NCBI RefSeq assembly: GCF_036010485.1
Contig: NZ_CP108568.1
Location: 6,990,001-7,054,000, forward strand
Source of the DNA: Streptomyces sp. NBC_01198
GTDB lineage: Bacteria > Actinomycetota > Actinomycetes > Streptomycetales > Streptomycetaceae
Reading direction: 5' to 3'
Length of the DNA: 64,000 nt
The notes under the pieces are model-generated. The model was not told the DNA's origin. It was given only the letters and a program-made list of their open reading frames with translations, and did no database searches. Below, in pieces: positions 56,576 to 64,000 of this stretch (position 1 is its first letter; every line of letters begins with the position of its first letter). The position numbers and the translations under genes were made by a program.

Positions 56576-56635
56576 CCGGCCGCCACCCCGCCCCGCGCCC
56601 ACCGCCGGAGACCGGCGGCGGAGCACCCGGGAGCC

Positions 56636-56668
56636 GGGCGTCCCCCGCCCCTGACACGGGGGGCGCCC
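56636..56668 (+). terminator. terminator after the GH3 gene
   Basis: GGGCGTCCCCCG (56636-56647) pairs with CGGGGGGCGCCC (56657-56668) at 11 of 12 positions with a 9-nt loop. A smaller stem (CCGCCGG/CCGGCGG, 56602-56618) precedes it. Confidence 0.65.
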
Positions 56669-56873
56669 ACCGGCGACGGCCGCCTCCCGCACCTGCGGCC
56701 GCGAGCCGCCGCGCCCCCCGCCGACCTGCCTGTGCGGGCCGCCCGGCGGGGTCGGGGAGAGCCGGGGGATGGCATCAGTTTCCAAGATCCGCGTTGTCAG
56801 TGCCCGCCGCTATGTTCGGTGGTGTCCCGCCGTCGTGGCGTGGAAATCCCCCGGGCGCAGAGGAGATGACGCG

Positions 56874-57377
56874 TTGTCAGACTGGGAGAGGTCGAGCACC
56901 GTGCGGGTGGTCCCACCCGCACACCCGCGCAGGCTCGCCAAGGTCCCGTTCGTCGAACTGGCCGACGGGCGACTGCAGGGTGTGGTGTCCAGCGGGTCGG
57001 ACATCGAGCGGGTCTACGTCTCGTCGGTGGCGGCAGGCAGCTTCGCCTTCGCCTGCAGCACCAACAACAACCGGCCCTGCGGCGGCGCGCGGGGCTGGTT
57101 CTGCAACCACATCCGCGCCCTGGTCGGCGAGGCGGTGCTGCAGTACGGCGCCGAGCGGGTCGGCCGCTACATGCGGGTCGAGCCGGCGGACGCGGAACCG
57201 AGCGCGATGCTGCTGCTCACCCAGATGAGCGGCGCCCGTCCCGCGCGGGGCGACAGCGCGGCCGCGGCACCGGTCTTCAGCCGCTTCCTGCGCCACCTGG
57301 CCTACCTCGAACTCGCCCCGACCACCGCGCCGCTGCCGGAGATGCAGTGGTTCCCGCCGACCAGGGCGGTGGCGTGA
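56874..57377 (+). CDS. SWIM-like zinc-finger protein, first gene of a five-gene unit
   Basis: 167-residue protein. The TTG at 56874 is chosen because AGGAG (56861-56865) lies 8 nt upstream; an in-frame ATG at 56769 would precede a likely -10 (TATGTT, 56811-56816) and add a non-conserved leader. The central motif FACSTNNNRPCGGARGWFC-N-H gives Cys61, Cys69, Cys77 and His79, a variant of the SWIM pattern (CxCxnCxH) that binds zinc and contacts DNA or protein. The C-terminal part is helical. The decamer GCGTTGTCAG occurs twice, at 56791 and at the start codon. The next gene begins inside its stop codon (TGATG), so all five genes appear co-translated. Confidence 0.78.
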   Translation: MSDWERSSTVRVVPPAHPRRLAKVPFVELADGRLQGVVSSGSDIERVYVSSVAAGSFAFACSTNNNRPCGGARGWFCNHIRALVGEAVLQYGAERVGRYMRVEPADAEPSAMLLLTQMSGARPARGDSAAAAPVFSRFLRHLAYLELAPTTAPLPEMQWFPPTRAVA

Positions 57378-58765
57378 TGCGCGCCGACGTGCTCGCCGAC
57401 GGCATCGACGGGCTCGACGAGGCGCTGGCCGCAGTCGACGCCTTCGACCAGGTCCTCGTCACCGGACTGCTGCGCCCGCAGCCGGCCCAGGCCGCCGGCC
57501 TGAGCGGGCTGGCCGGCGCCGTCGCGGGGACGCCGCTGGCCGCCAGGGTCGCCGAGGCCGCGGAGAAGGCGCTGGCGGGCGGGGCGGGCGAGGACCACTT
57601 CGTCGCCCTCGCCGCCGCCCGCACCGCCCTGCTCGGCTCGGTCCACGACGCCCTGGCGGCCCGCGCGGAGGAGGCGACCGGGCGTCCCCGCAGCGAGTGG
57701 GACGCCCCCGGGCCCGCCGAGCGGCAACCGGTCAACGTGACGGCGGCCGCCCGCTCCTGGCTGTCGGACCTGGCGCGCTGCGGATGGCGGGGCATCGACC
57801 ACGAGGTCGTCTCCTCCGCCGCGCCGGTCGTCTCGGCGATGCTCCCCGACCCCGGCCTGCGCCGCCTGGCGTCCCTGCTCGACGGATTCGCCGCCGAGCT
57901 CGCCGCGTCCTGCCCCGGCGCCGCGCTGGACCGGGTGCCCGCCCGCCGCTGGGCCGACCTGTGGTCCCGCGCGCTGCTGCTGACGCTGCCCGGCGCGGCC
58001 GGCGCGCCCGCGCGGGGCACGGCCACCGGGCGCCTGCTGCCGCTCGGGGTCGACGTCCAGGAGCACGCGACGGCCGTGCAGGCCCAGGTGCACGCGGTCT
58101 TCGAGCCCGCGGACGGCGCCGCACCCCTGCTGGTGCGGGCGAGCGTGTCGGCCTCGAAGCCGGACACGGTCGTCGGCGCGGGCCTGTGGCAGCTGCTCCG
58201 CCCGCACATGTCGCTGCTGGCCGCGGTCAGCGAGGGCCGCTCGATGGACCTGGTCGGCATGCCGGTCACCGCCGAGGGCGACCTGATCTGGAGCGACGCG
58301 CACGCACGGCAGGGCGAGCCGGCCGACCCGTTCAGCACCGCCCGGGTGGCCTTGCCCACCGCGACCGGGCCGGCGACGGCGCCCCTGGACCGGCACCCGG
58401 CACGGATCGCCGTCCCCGTCTTCATCGAGGGCTATACGGCCGAGGAGGACGACGCGGGGCTGACGTTCACCCTCACCGGGCAGCGGCTGCCCGTCGACAC
58501 CGACCGTATCCCGGCCGCGGGACCGCTCACCCCCGCGTCGGTGGCCGCGTCGGTCGCCTGCATCGGGCTGCTGCGCTGGGATGCCGGGTCCTTCGGCGTC
58601 CAGCCGCTGGCCGTCGAGACGACCGTACGCAAGAAGCCGGTCACCGTGCAGGCCGGAGCGTGGGCCGGGGGCACGGCGGACAAGGCGGGGGTCAAGGCGG
58701 AGAAGGCCGCGACCGACGCGGCGGCGGTGCTGCGCGAGCGCGCGGGAAGGCTGCTGCGGAAATGA
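57377..58765 (+). CDS. unrecognised 462-residue protein of the SWIM-VWA-MoxR unit
   Basis: No family is recognised. The start ATG at 57377 shares one base with the SWIM TGA. The protein is Ala/Leu/Arg-rich and apparently soluble. Its first 200 residues look helical (DALAARAEEATGRPRSEWD, SWLSDLARCGWRGIDHEVVSS). The middle (about 205-330) is beta-rich with LLPLGVDVQEHATAVQAQVHA and LLVRASVSASKPDTVVGAGL. The last 40 residues are Lys/Ala-rich helix (KAGVKAEKAATDAAAVLRER). The stop overlaps the VWA ATG. Tight coupling implies it is a constant component, possibly a scaffold or adaptor. Confidence 0.72.
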   Translation: MRADVLADGIDGLDEALAAVDAFDQVLVTGLLRPQPAQAAGLSGLAGAVAGTPLAARVAEAAEKALAGGAGEDHFVALAAARTALLGSVHDALAARAEEATGRPRSEWDAPGPAERQPVNVTAAARSWLSDLARCGWRGIDHEVVSSAAPVVSAMLPDPGLRRLASLLDGFAAELAASCPGAALDRVPARRWADLWSRALLLTLPGAAGAPARGTATGRLLPLGVDVQEHATAVQAQVHAVFEPADGAAPLLVRASVSASKPDTVVGAGLWQLLRPHMSLLAAVSEGRSMDLVGMPVTAEGDLIWSDAHARQGEPADPFSTARVALPTATGPATAPLDRHPARIAVPVFIEGYTAEEDDAGLTFTLTGQRLPVDTDRIPAAGPLTPASVAASVACIGLLRWDAGSFGVQPLAVETTVRKKPVTVQAGAWAGGTADKAGVKAEKAATDAAAVLRERAGRLLRK

Positions 58766-60240
58766 CCGGGCGCGATTTCGAAGCCGAGGCGCTCTCCTGC
58801 GACAACCGCAGGCAGGTGATGTACTGGCGGCTGCTCGCCCGGCTCTTCGACCACGAGGAGCAGGCAGCGCTGGAATCGGCCAGCCTGGCGGTGGTCGAGG
58901 ACATCGGCCTGCCGCCCGCGCTGCTCGACCCGCAGGCCTCCGTCGACTCCGTCGTGCAGCGCCACCCCGAACTGGCCGCCGAATTCGACGGCTTGATGGT
59001 GCCGCCGCCCGACCCGGCGGCGGAGGGCGAGGCGGACCAGGAAGCCGGCGCGGGCTCCGGCGGCGACCTGCGGGACCGGGCCGCCGAGGTGCGGCGGGCC
59101 GCGCTGGTCTCCAAGGTGCTGCTCAACGTCTTCGCGACCGGCACCGGCCCTGTCACCGCCGGCGGATTGTCCCGCTGGCAGTCCGACGCCGGCTGGCTGG
59201 AGCGGGCCCTCGGCTGCGCGCCGGGCGACCTGCGCGGCGGCCGCAGCCCAGGCGGCGCGACGGCCGGCGGCGGTACGGGGACGGGCCGGGGCGTCAGCCC
59301 GTACGGCTCCGGCGGCGGGGGCGCCACCCCGGACCTGAGCCGGCTGATCCCGGCGATCGGGCCGGAACTGGGCGCCATCGAGGCCGACCTGGTCAAGCGG
59401 ATGCAGCTGCGCGAGGTCCTGGCCGACCCGCGGCTCGCCGCCCGGCTGACCCCGAGCATGTCGCTGATCGAGCAGCTGCTGCGGGACAAGAACAACCTGT
59501 CAGGCGTCGCGCTGGCCAATGCCAAGTCGCTGATCCGCCGCTTCGTGGACGAGGTCGCCCAGGTGCTGCGCACCCAGGTGGAGAAGGCCGCGGTCGGCGC
59601 GATCGACCGCTCGGTCCCGCCCAAGCGGGTCTTCCGCAACCTGGACCTGGAGCGGACGATCTGGAAGAACCTCACCAACTGGAGCCCGGAGGAGGAGCAG
59701 CTCTACGTCGACCGGCTCTACTACCGCCAGACCGCGCGCCGGACGACTCCGCAGCGGCTGATCGTGGTGGTGGACCAGTCCGGCTCGATGGTCGACTCGA
59801 TGGTCAACTGCACCATCCTGGCGTCGATCTTCGCCGGACTGCCCAGGGTCGACGTGCACCTGATCGCCTACGACACCCAGGCGCTCGACCTCACCCCGTG
59901 GGTGCACGACCCCTTCGAGACGCTGCTGCGCACCAACCTCGGCGGCGGCACCGACGGCACGGTGGCCATGGCGCTCGCGCAGCCGAAGATCGCCGAACCG
60001 CGCAACACGGTCGTGGTGTGGATCTCCGACTTCTACGAGTGGCGGTCGGAACCGCTCTTCGAGGCCATGGCCGCCGTCCACCGCTCGGGAGCCAGGTTCA
60101 TCCCGGTCGGCTCGGTGACCAGCGCCGGCCGCGGCAGCGTCAACCCGTGGTTCCGGGAGCGCTTCAAGGACCTCGGCACACCGGTGCTCTCCGGCCACAT
60201 CCGCAAGCTCGTCCACGAACTCAAGACCTTCCTCGCCTAG
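58762..60240 (+). CDS. VWA-domain protein (MoxR partner)
   Basis: 492-residue protein. The N-terminal half is helical with a Gly-rich spacer (about 155-187). The C-terminal von Willebrand A domain (about 330-490) has a complete metal-ion-dependent adhesion site: Asp338-Ser340-Ser342 in VVVDQSGSM, Thr397 in LGGGTDGT and Asp423 in VVWISDFYEW. VWA proteins of this layout pair with MoxR ATPases, as ViaA does with RavA, to remodel other proteins. It overlaps the upstream gene by four bases; the ATPase follows 12 bp later. An intact MIDAS suggests metal-dependent binding of a partner. Confidence 0.9.
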   Translation: MTGRDFEAEALSCDNRRQVMYWRLLARLFDHEEQAALESASLAVVEDIGLPPALLDPQASVDSVVQRHPELAAEFDGLMVPPPDPAAEGEADQEAGAGSGGDLRDRAAEVRRAALVSKVLLNVFATGTGPVTAGGLSRWQSDAGWLERALGCAPGDLRGGRSPGGATAGGGTGTGRGVSPYGSGGGGATPDLSRLIPAIGPELGAIEADLVKRMQLREVLADPRLAARLTPSMSLIEQLLRDKNNLSGVALANAKSLIRRFVDEVAQVLRTQVEKAAVGAIDRSVPPKRVFRNLDLERTIWKNLTNWSPEEEQLYVDRLYYRQTARRTTPQRLIVVVDQSGSMVDSMVNCTILASIFAGLPRVDVHLIAYDTQALDLTPWVHDPFETLLRTNLGGGTDGTVAMALAQPKIAEPRNTVVVWISDFYEWRSEPLFEAMAAVHRSGARFIPVGSVTSAGRGSVNPWFRERFKDLGTPVLSGHIRKLVHELKTFLA

Positions 60241-60252
60241 AAAGGCTCCGAT

Positions 60253-61374
60253 ATGTCCGACCTGTTGCGCGCCCCCGCGGAGATCAAGTACGCCGAGGAG
60301 CTGGACTGGCTGGAGTCGGTCGACGACGGTCCCAAGCCCTTCACCTGGCGGCTGTCGCCGAAGATGGTCCGGCTGTTCGTGCTGGGCTCCGAGCGCTCCG
60401 ACGGCCTGGACCGGGAGATCGCCCCGAAGTGGTTCGGCGACCGCAGCTTCGTGGAGCGCTCCATCGTCACGCTGGCCTCCGACCGCGGGCTGCTGCTGAT
60501 CGGCGACCCCGGCACCGGCAAGAGCTGGCTGGCAGAACTGCTGTCCGCCGCGATATGCCGCAACTCCACCCTGGTGGTGCAGGGCACGGCCGGCACCACC
60601 GAGGACCACATCAAATACTCCTGGAACGTGTCGATGGTGATCGCCAAGGGCCAGTCGCGGGAGTCGATGATCCCCTCACCGATCATGACGGCCATGGAGG
60701 CCGGTGCGATCGGCCGCTTCGAGGAACTGACCCGCTCCACCAGCGACGTCCAGGACGCGCTGATCTCGATCCTGTCCGAGAAGTACATCTCGGTGCCGGA
60801 ACTGGACAACGGCAACAGCGCCAACATCGTCTTCGCCAAGCCCGGTTTCTCGGTCATCGCCACCGCCAACAGCCGCGACCGGGGGGTCAACGACCTGTCG
60901 TCCGCGCTCAAACGCCGGTTCAACTTCGTCCGCATCCCGGTGGTGACGAACAAGAAGAGCGAGGCGGAGATCGTCCGCTTCCGCACCGAGGAGCTGCTGC
61001 GCAGGCACCGCATCGAGCTGGACGTGCCGCCGACCCTGCTCGACGTGCTGCTGCAGAGCTTCGCCGACCTGCGGACCTCGGCGGCCGCGGCGGGCAGCGA
61101 CGACGAGAAGCTGGAGTCGGCGCTGTCCACCGCCGAGCAGATCGGCGTGCTGGAGGACGCGATCCTGCACGGCAACTTCTTCGGCGAGCGCGCGCTGACC
61201 GCCCACACCCTAGCCTCCTCGCTCGTCGGATCGCTGGCCCGGCGCGAGCCGGAGGACCTGGCGATACTCAACAAGTACCTGCACGGCGTCGTCGAGCCGC
61301 GCAGCAAGGAAGTGGGCGGCAGCTGGCCGGAGTTCCTCGAAGGCGGCCGCGACGCGATCGCCACCCTGTCGTGA
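60253..61374 (+). CDS. MoxR-type AAA+ ATPase
   Basis: 373-residue ATPase. Walker A GDPGTGKS is at 84-91, the Walker B-like region GAIGRFEELT at 151-160, sensor 1 IATANSRDRG at about 202-211 and the arginine-finger region ALKRRFNFVRIP at 218-229. The helical lid follows. The N-terminal 60 residues (EIKYAEELDWLES to REIAPKWFGD) are not typical of RavA and may be specific to this system. The GTG of the next gene overlaps its stop. Together with the VWA protein it should form a chaperone-like remodelling pair; the substrate may be one of the other three proteins. Confidence 0.92.
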   Translation: MSDLLRAPAEIKYAEELDWLESVDDGPKPFTWRLSPKMVRLFVLGSERSDGLDREIAPKWFGDRSFVERSIVTLASDRGLLLIGDPGTGKSWLAELLSAAICRNSTLVVQGTAGTTEDHIKYSWNVSMVIAKGQSRESMIPSPIMTAMEAGAIGRFEELTRSTSDVQDALISILSEKYISVPELDNGNSANIVFAKPGFSVIATANSRDRGVNDLSSALKRRFNFVRIPVVTNKKSEAEIVRFRTEELLRRHRIELDVPPTLLDVLLQSFADLRTSAAAAGSDDEKLESALSTAEQIGVLEDAILHGNFFGERALTAHTLASSLVGSLARREPEDLAILNKYLHGVVEPRSKEVGGSWPEFLEGGRDAIATLS

Positions 61375-64000
61375 CGGCCGTGGAGGAGGTGCGGGCGGCC
61401 GGCCGGGCAGCAGGTGGGGGGACGGCGGCCTTCGACGCCCTGCGCGCCCAACTGCAGGAAGCCGCGGCGGAGTTCGCCGACGGGCCGGACGCCCTCGCGG
61501 GCATCCTGCGCGGCATCGTGGACGACGTCGACCGAGCGCTGCGCGAGCCGCTGGAGATCTTCCCGGTCTGCCACCACTCGCCGGCCTCGGCCGCCGCGAT
61601 GGCCCGGCGGCTGCGGGAGAAGCAGCCGAGGACCGTCTATCTGGAGCTGTGCGAGGACATGGCGCCGCTGCTGCCCGAACTGCGCAACTGCCGGCTCCCG
61701 GTGGCGGTGCAGGCCTTCGCCAGCGAGGTCGACGGCTTCCCACCGCAGTGGGCTCCGCTGTCGGTGGTGGCGCCGCTGACCGAGGCGTCGGCCGAATATC
61801 AGGCGATCGCCTACGCCCTGGACACCCCCGGTGTCGAACTGGTCCTGGTCGACCGCTCGTCCGACCATGTCTTCCAGTGGCAGAGCCGTGACGGCCAGGC
61901 CGCGGGCCCGGCCGGTCCTGACGCGGCACCCGAGGCGGCGCCCCCCGAGGAGGAGGCCGCGCTGCACGGCGACGCGGTCGGCGTGGAGATCGGCGACCTG
62001 CGGCCGCGCTTCGCCGAGTTGGAGGAGCACCTGCTGCGCCACGGCCGGGTGCGGCACTGGTCGGAGTGGTGGCACCAGTACGTCGAGCTCCCGCTCGGCG
62101 AGAGCGACAGCGACCACGACACGTACCGGCAGGTCATGCTGCTGATCGGCAGCCTGTTCCGGCGGCTGGCACCGGGTGACGCGGAGCGGGTCGCGGTGGA
62201 CGAGGACCGCGAGCGGTACATGTGGACCAGGATGCGCGAGCACCTGGCCGCCGGCGGCGCCGATCCCGCGGACTGCCTCTACGTCTGCGGCGCCTTCCAC
62301 GCGGCCAGCCGGGTGGCGGAGTTCGGCGTCCAGGGCACCGACACCTTCGAGATCACCCCGCGCACCGCCAGCACCTGGCAGTACGGCCTGATCCCGTCCA
62401 GCCACACGGCGATCGAGGCGCAGTTCGGCCTGGCCGGCGGCTCGGTGTCGATCGCGGCGACCCAGTGGGCGAAGAACCTCAGGCGCACCCGGGTACAGCC
62501 CTTCCGGCTGGCCGGGCAGGCGGGCAGGCGGAAACCGGCGAAGCGGGCGAGGGCCCAGGACCCGGCGCCCGCCGCGCCCGGCGGCGTCCCGGCCGACCGG
62601 CTCACCGGCTTCCTGCGGCGCCCGCCGGTGCTCGACCCGCTGGACGAGGCGGAACTGCTCGGCTGGTCCGTCGACATCGTGCGGGCCGCCCGCCGCAACG
62701 GCTACCTGGCCTCCACCGCGGACGCCATCGCGGTCTTCGAGACCTCGATCCTGCTGGCCGGCATGCGCGACCGGGCCAGGCCCACCCCGTACGACTTCCA
62801 GGACGCGGCGGTCACCTGCATCGAGAAGGACGCCGTGCCCGGGCGGCGCGACGTGCGCCGGCTGGTGGAGATCATGATGGGCGGCGACCGGATCGGGCAG
62901 GTCGGCTACGACGCGCTGCCGCCGCTGGCCCGCGACGTGCACGACCGGCTCGCGCCGCTCGGCCTCAGGCTCCAGCAGCGCGGGGTGCAGCGGGCGCTGC
63001 TCGACATGGCCGCCCGGCCGGAACTGGCCCGCTGCTCCGACGTGCTGTGGATGCTGCGCCGGCTGATGCCGCAGGGCACCGCCCGGCCGATCATGGGCGA
63101 GCGGCGGCTCGGCGAGAGCCCCATCCAGGAGTCCTGGGACGTCGCGCTCGGCACCCACCAGCGGGCGCTGATCGAGCTGGGTTACGAGGGCGTCAGCATC
63201 GAGCAGGTGCTGGAACAGCGGCTGCGGCGTGCCGCGTACGATCCGCAGGCGACCACCGCGGTGGTGCTGCAGGCCGTCGAGGACGCCACGCTGTATCTGC
63301 GCGGCCGCCGGCTCGCCGACGAGCTGGGCCGCCGCGCGCTGGAGGTGCTGGCGACCGAGCGCAGCGTGGACGGGGCGCCCGAGGTGCTGCGCCGGATACG
63401 CCGGCTGCTGGCCTTCTACCGCACCAGCGAGCCGGTGCTGCCCCCGTGGATCGCGTGCTTCGTCACCACCGGCTACGCGCACTACTGCACGCTGCTGCCG
63501 ACCGCGTTCACCGACGAGGACGCGACGGCCGGGCAGGTCGCCGCCATGCTGGGCTTCCTGTTCAGCATGGAGGGCCTGGCGCTGTCGCTGGGCTGCGACC
63601 GCACCCAGCTGGAGCTGGCCTTCGCGCAGTCGCACCCGCAGGAGCCGGCCAGGGTCGCGCTGCTGTGGGCGGCGCGGGTGCAGCTCGGACAGCTGACCCG
63701 CGCGGACCTGCGGGCGCGCTGCGACGAGCTTTTGGGCAACCCGCTGGTGGTGCCGGCCTACCCGCGCTATCTGAGCGGCTTCCTGCACGCGCTCGAACCG
63801 GTGCCGCAGCTGGCGGACTTCGTCGTCGAGCTGGTCTCCACGGCCTTCGCCCGGCTGCCCGACCCGGTGCTGCTGCCCTGGCTGCCGACGCTGATCGGCA
63901 CGCTGCGGGCCGGCGGCGCGGAACTGGCGCCGCTGCTGATCCGGGAGGCGGGGCGGATCTTCCCGGGCCGGCTCGCCGAGCTCGACGCCTGGGTGCCGCC
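61371..64000 (+). CDS. large DUF5682-like protein with TraB/ChaN-like N-terminal motifs (partial, continues past window)
   Basis: At least 876 residues, open to the window end. The GTG at 61371 overlaps the ATPase TGA (GTGA). Residues 62-96 read EIFPVCHHSPASAAA, then RTVYLELCED, and a second block LYVCGAFHAASR puts His310 in a GxxH motif. A His-Ser-Pro block, a following Glu and a later GxxH are features of the TraB/TIKI/ChaN/EreA group of putative hydrolases, so a catalytic N-terminal domain of about 330 residues is proposed. The remaining more than 540 residues look like helical repeats (LLDMAARPELARCSDVLWML, AFYRTSEPVLPPW). The layout agrees with proteins called DUF5682 that I recall beside MoxR/VWA genes; the name is from memory. 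Confidence 0.75.
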   Translation, partial: MTAVEEVRAAGRAAGGGTAAFDALRAQLQEAAAEFADGPDALAGILRGIVDDVDRALREPLEIFPVCHHSPASAAAMARRLREKQPRTVYLELCEDMAPLLPELRNCRLPVAVQAFASEVDGFPPQWAPLSVVAPLTEASAEYQAIAYALDTPGVELVLVDRSSDHVFQWQSRDGQAAGPAGPDAAPEAAPPEEEAALHGDAVGVEIGDLRPRFAELEEHLLRHGRVRHWSEWWHQYVELPLGESDSDHDTYRQVMLLIGSLFRRLAPGDAERVAVDEDRERYMWTRMREHLAAGGADPADCLYVCGAFHAASRVAEFGVQGTDTFEITPRTASTWQYGLIPSSHTAIEAQFGLAGGSVSIAATQWAKNLRRTRVQPFRLAGQAGRRKPAKRARAQDPAPAAPGGVPADRLTGFLRRPPVLDPLDEAELLGWSVDIVRAARRNGYLASTADAIAVFETSILLAGMRDRARPTPYDFQDAAVTCIEKDAVPGRRDVRRLVEIMMGGDRIGQVGYDALPPLARDVHDRLAPLGLRLQQRGVQRALLDMAARPELARCSDVLWMLRRLMPQGTARPIMGERRLGESPIQESWDVALGTHQRALIELGYEGVSIEQVLEQRLRRAAYDPQATTAVVLQAVEDATLYLRGRRLADELGRRALEVLATERSVDGAPEVLRRIRRLLAFYRTSEPVLPPWIACFVTTGYAHYCTLLPTAFTDEDATAGQVAAMLGFLFSMEGLALSLGCDRTQLELAFAQSHPQEPARVALLWAARVQLGQLTRADLRARCDELLGNPLVVPAYPRYLSGFLHALEPVPQLADFVVELVSTAFARLPDPVLLPWLPTLIGTLRAGGAELAPLLIREAGRIFPGRLAELDAWVP

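Noticed and set aside
56769..56873. ATG at 56769 as start of the SWIM-like protein
   Set aside because: It lies upstream of a likely -10 box and adds a non-family leader; TTG at 56874 has a well-spaced ribosome site.
60237..63788. A very long open frame on the minus strand opposite the AAA ATPase and the large TraB-like protein
   Set aside because: Its translation is low-complexity Arg/Gly/Ala/Pro/Gln sequence without domains, as expected opposite GC-rich genes; the plus strand has clear motifs and coupled starts.

Overview
The window looks like chromosomal DNA of a Streptomyces-type actinomycete. Base composition is very GC-rich, GTG starts and 1-4 base gene overlaps are common, and only one TTA codon was noticed. 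The monomeric isocitrate dehydrogenase, the alkylresorcinol-type polyketide genes and the reiterated intergenic sequence near 3696 all fit Streptomycetaceae. No rRNA, tRNA, CRISPR array, transposase or integrase is visible. The region reads as accessory chromosome rich in polysaccharide and carbon-storage catabolism.

Layout. 1-3633: poly(3-hydroxybutyrate) depolymerase-like esterase (cut by the window edge), 3-hydroxybutyrate dehydrogenase and a PucR/GAF regulator. 3968-6702: a large membrane protein of unknown role, a cupredoxin lipoprotein and a small membrane protein. 6712-10501: a phenolic-lipid locus, srsABC-like, with a divergent UbiA prenyltransferase. 10514-14193: GH43 glycosidase, LacI regulator, glycerol facilitator. 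14423-20399: isocitrate dehydrogenase, an orphan XylF-like sugar-binding lipoprotein and a secreted beta-helix (GH55-like) enzyme. 20544-27528: an acetate locus with a LytS/LytTR two-component system, a small membrane protein, a sodium/solute symporter, a SatP-type acetate transporter and acetyl-CoA synthetase.

27631-41167: a sugar ABC operon whose binding protein is frameshifted, a ROK regulator, a secreted CBM2 protein under an exact CebR-type operator, an XRE regulator/SDR divergent pair and a second sugar ABC operon. 41507-49128: unlinked genes (KAS III, kinase-like, phosphodiester glycosidase, S4 RNA-binding, ECF41 sigma factor, VOC, MarR, metallophosphoesterase, phosphopantetheinyl transferase). 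49209-56575: a compact beta-glucan module with LacI repressor, a GH16-plus-TIM-barrel secreted enzyme and a GH3 glucosidase, all three carrying the same palindromic operator.

56874-64000: an uninterrupted five-gene unit encoding a SWIM-like zinc protein, an unrecognised 462-residue protein, a VWA protein, a MoxR-type AAA ATPase and a large protein with a TraB/ChaN-like pair of histidine motifs that runs off the window. This is the best candidate for an undercharacterised system.

How the genes work together. Three polysaccharide-related promoters have a predicted LacI/CebR-type operator on or just beside the predicted transcription start, and the LacI gene of the beta-glucan module carries one over its own -35 region. 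This points to several independently induced glycan programmes. Short-chain acid use is covered twice, by 3-hydroxybutyrate oxidation and by acetate uptake and activation. Function calls come from motifs read by eye; nothing was searched against a database.
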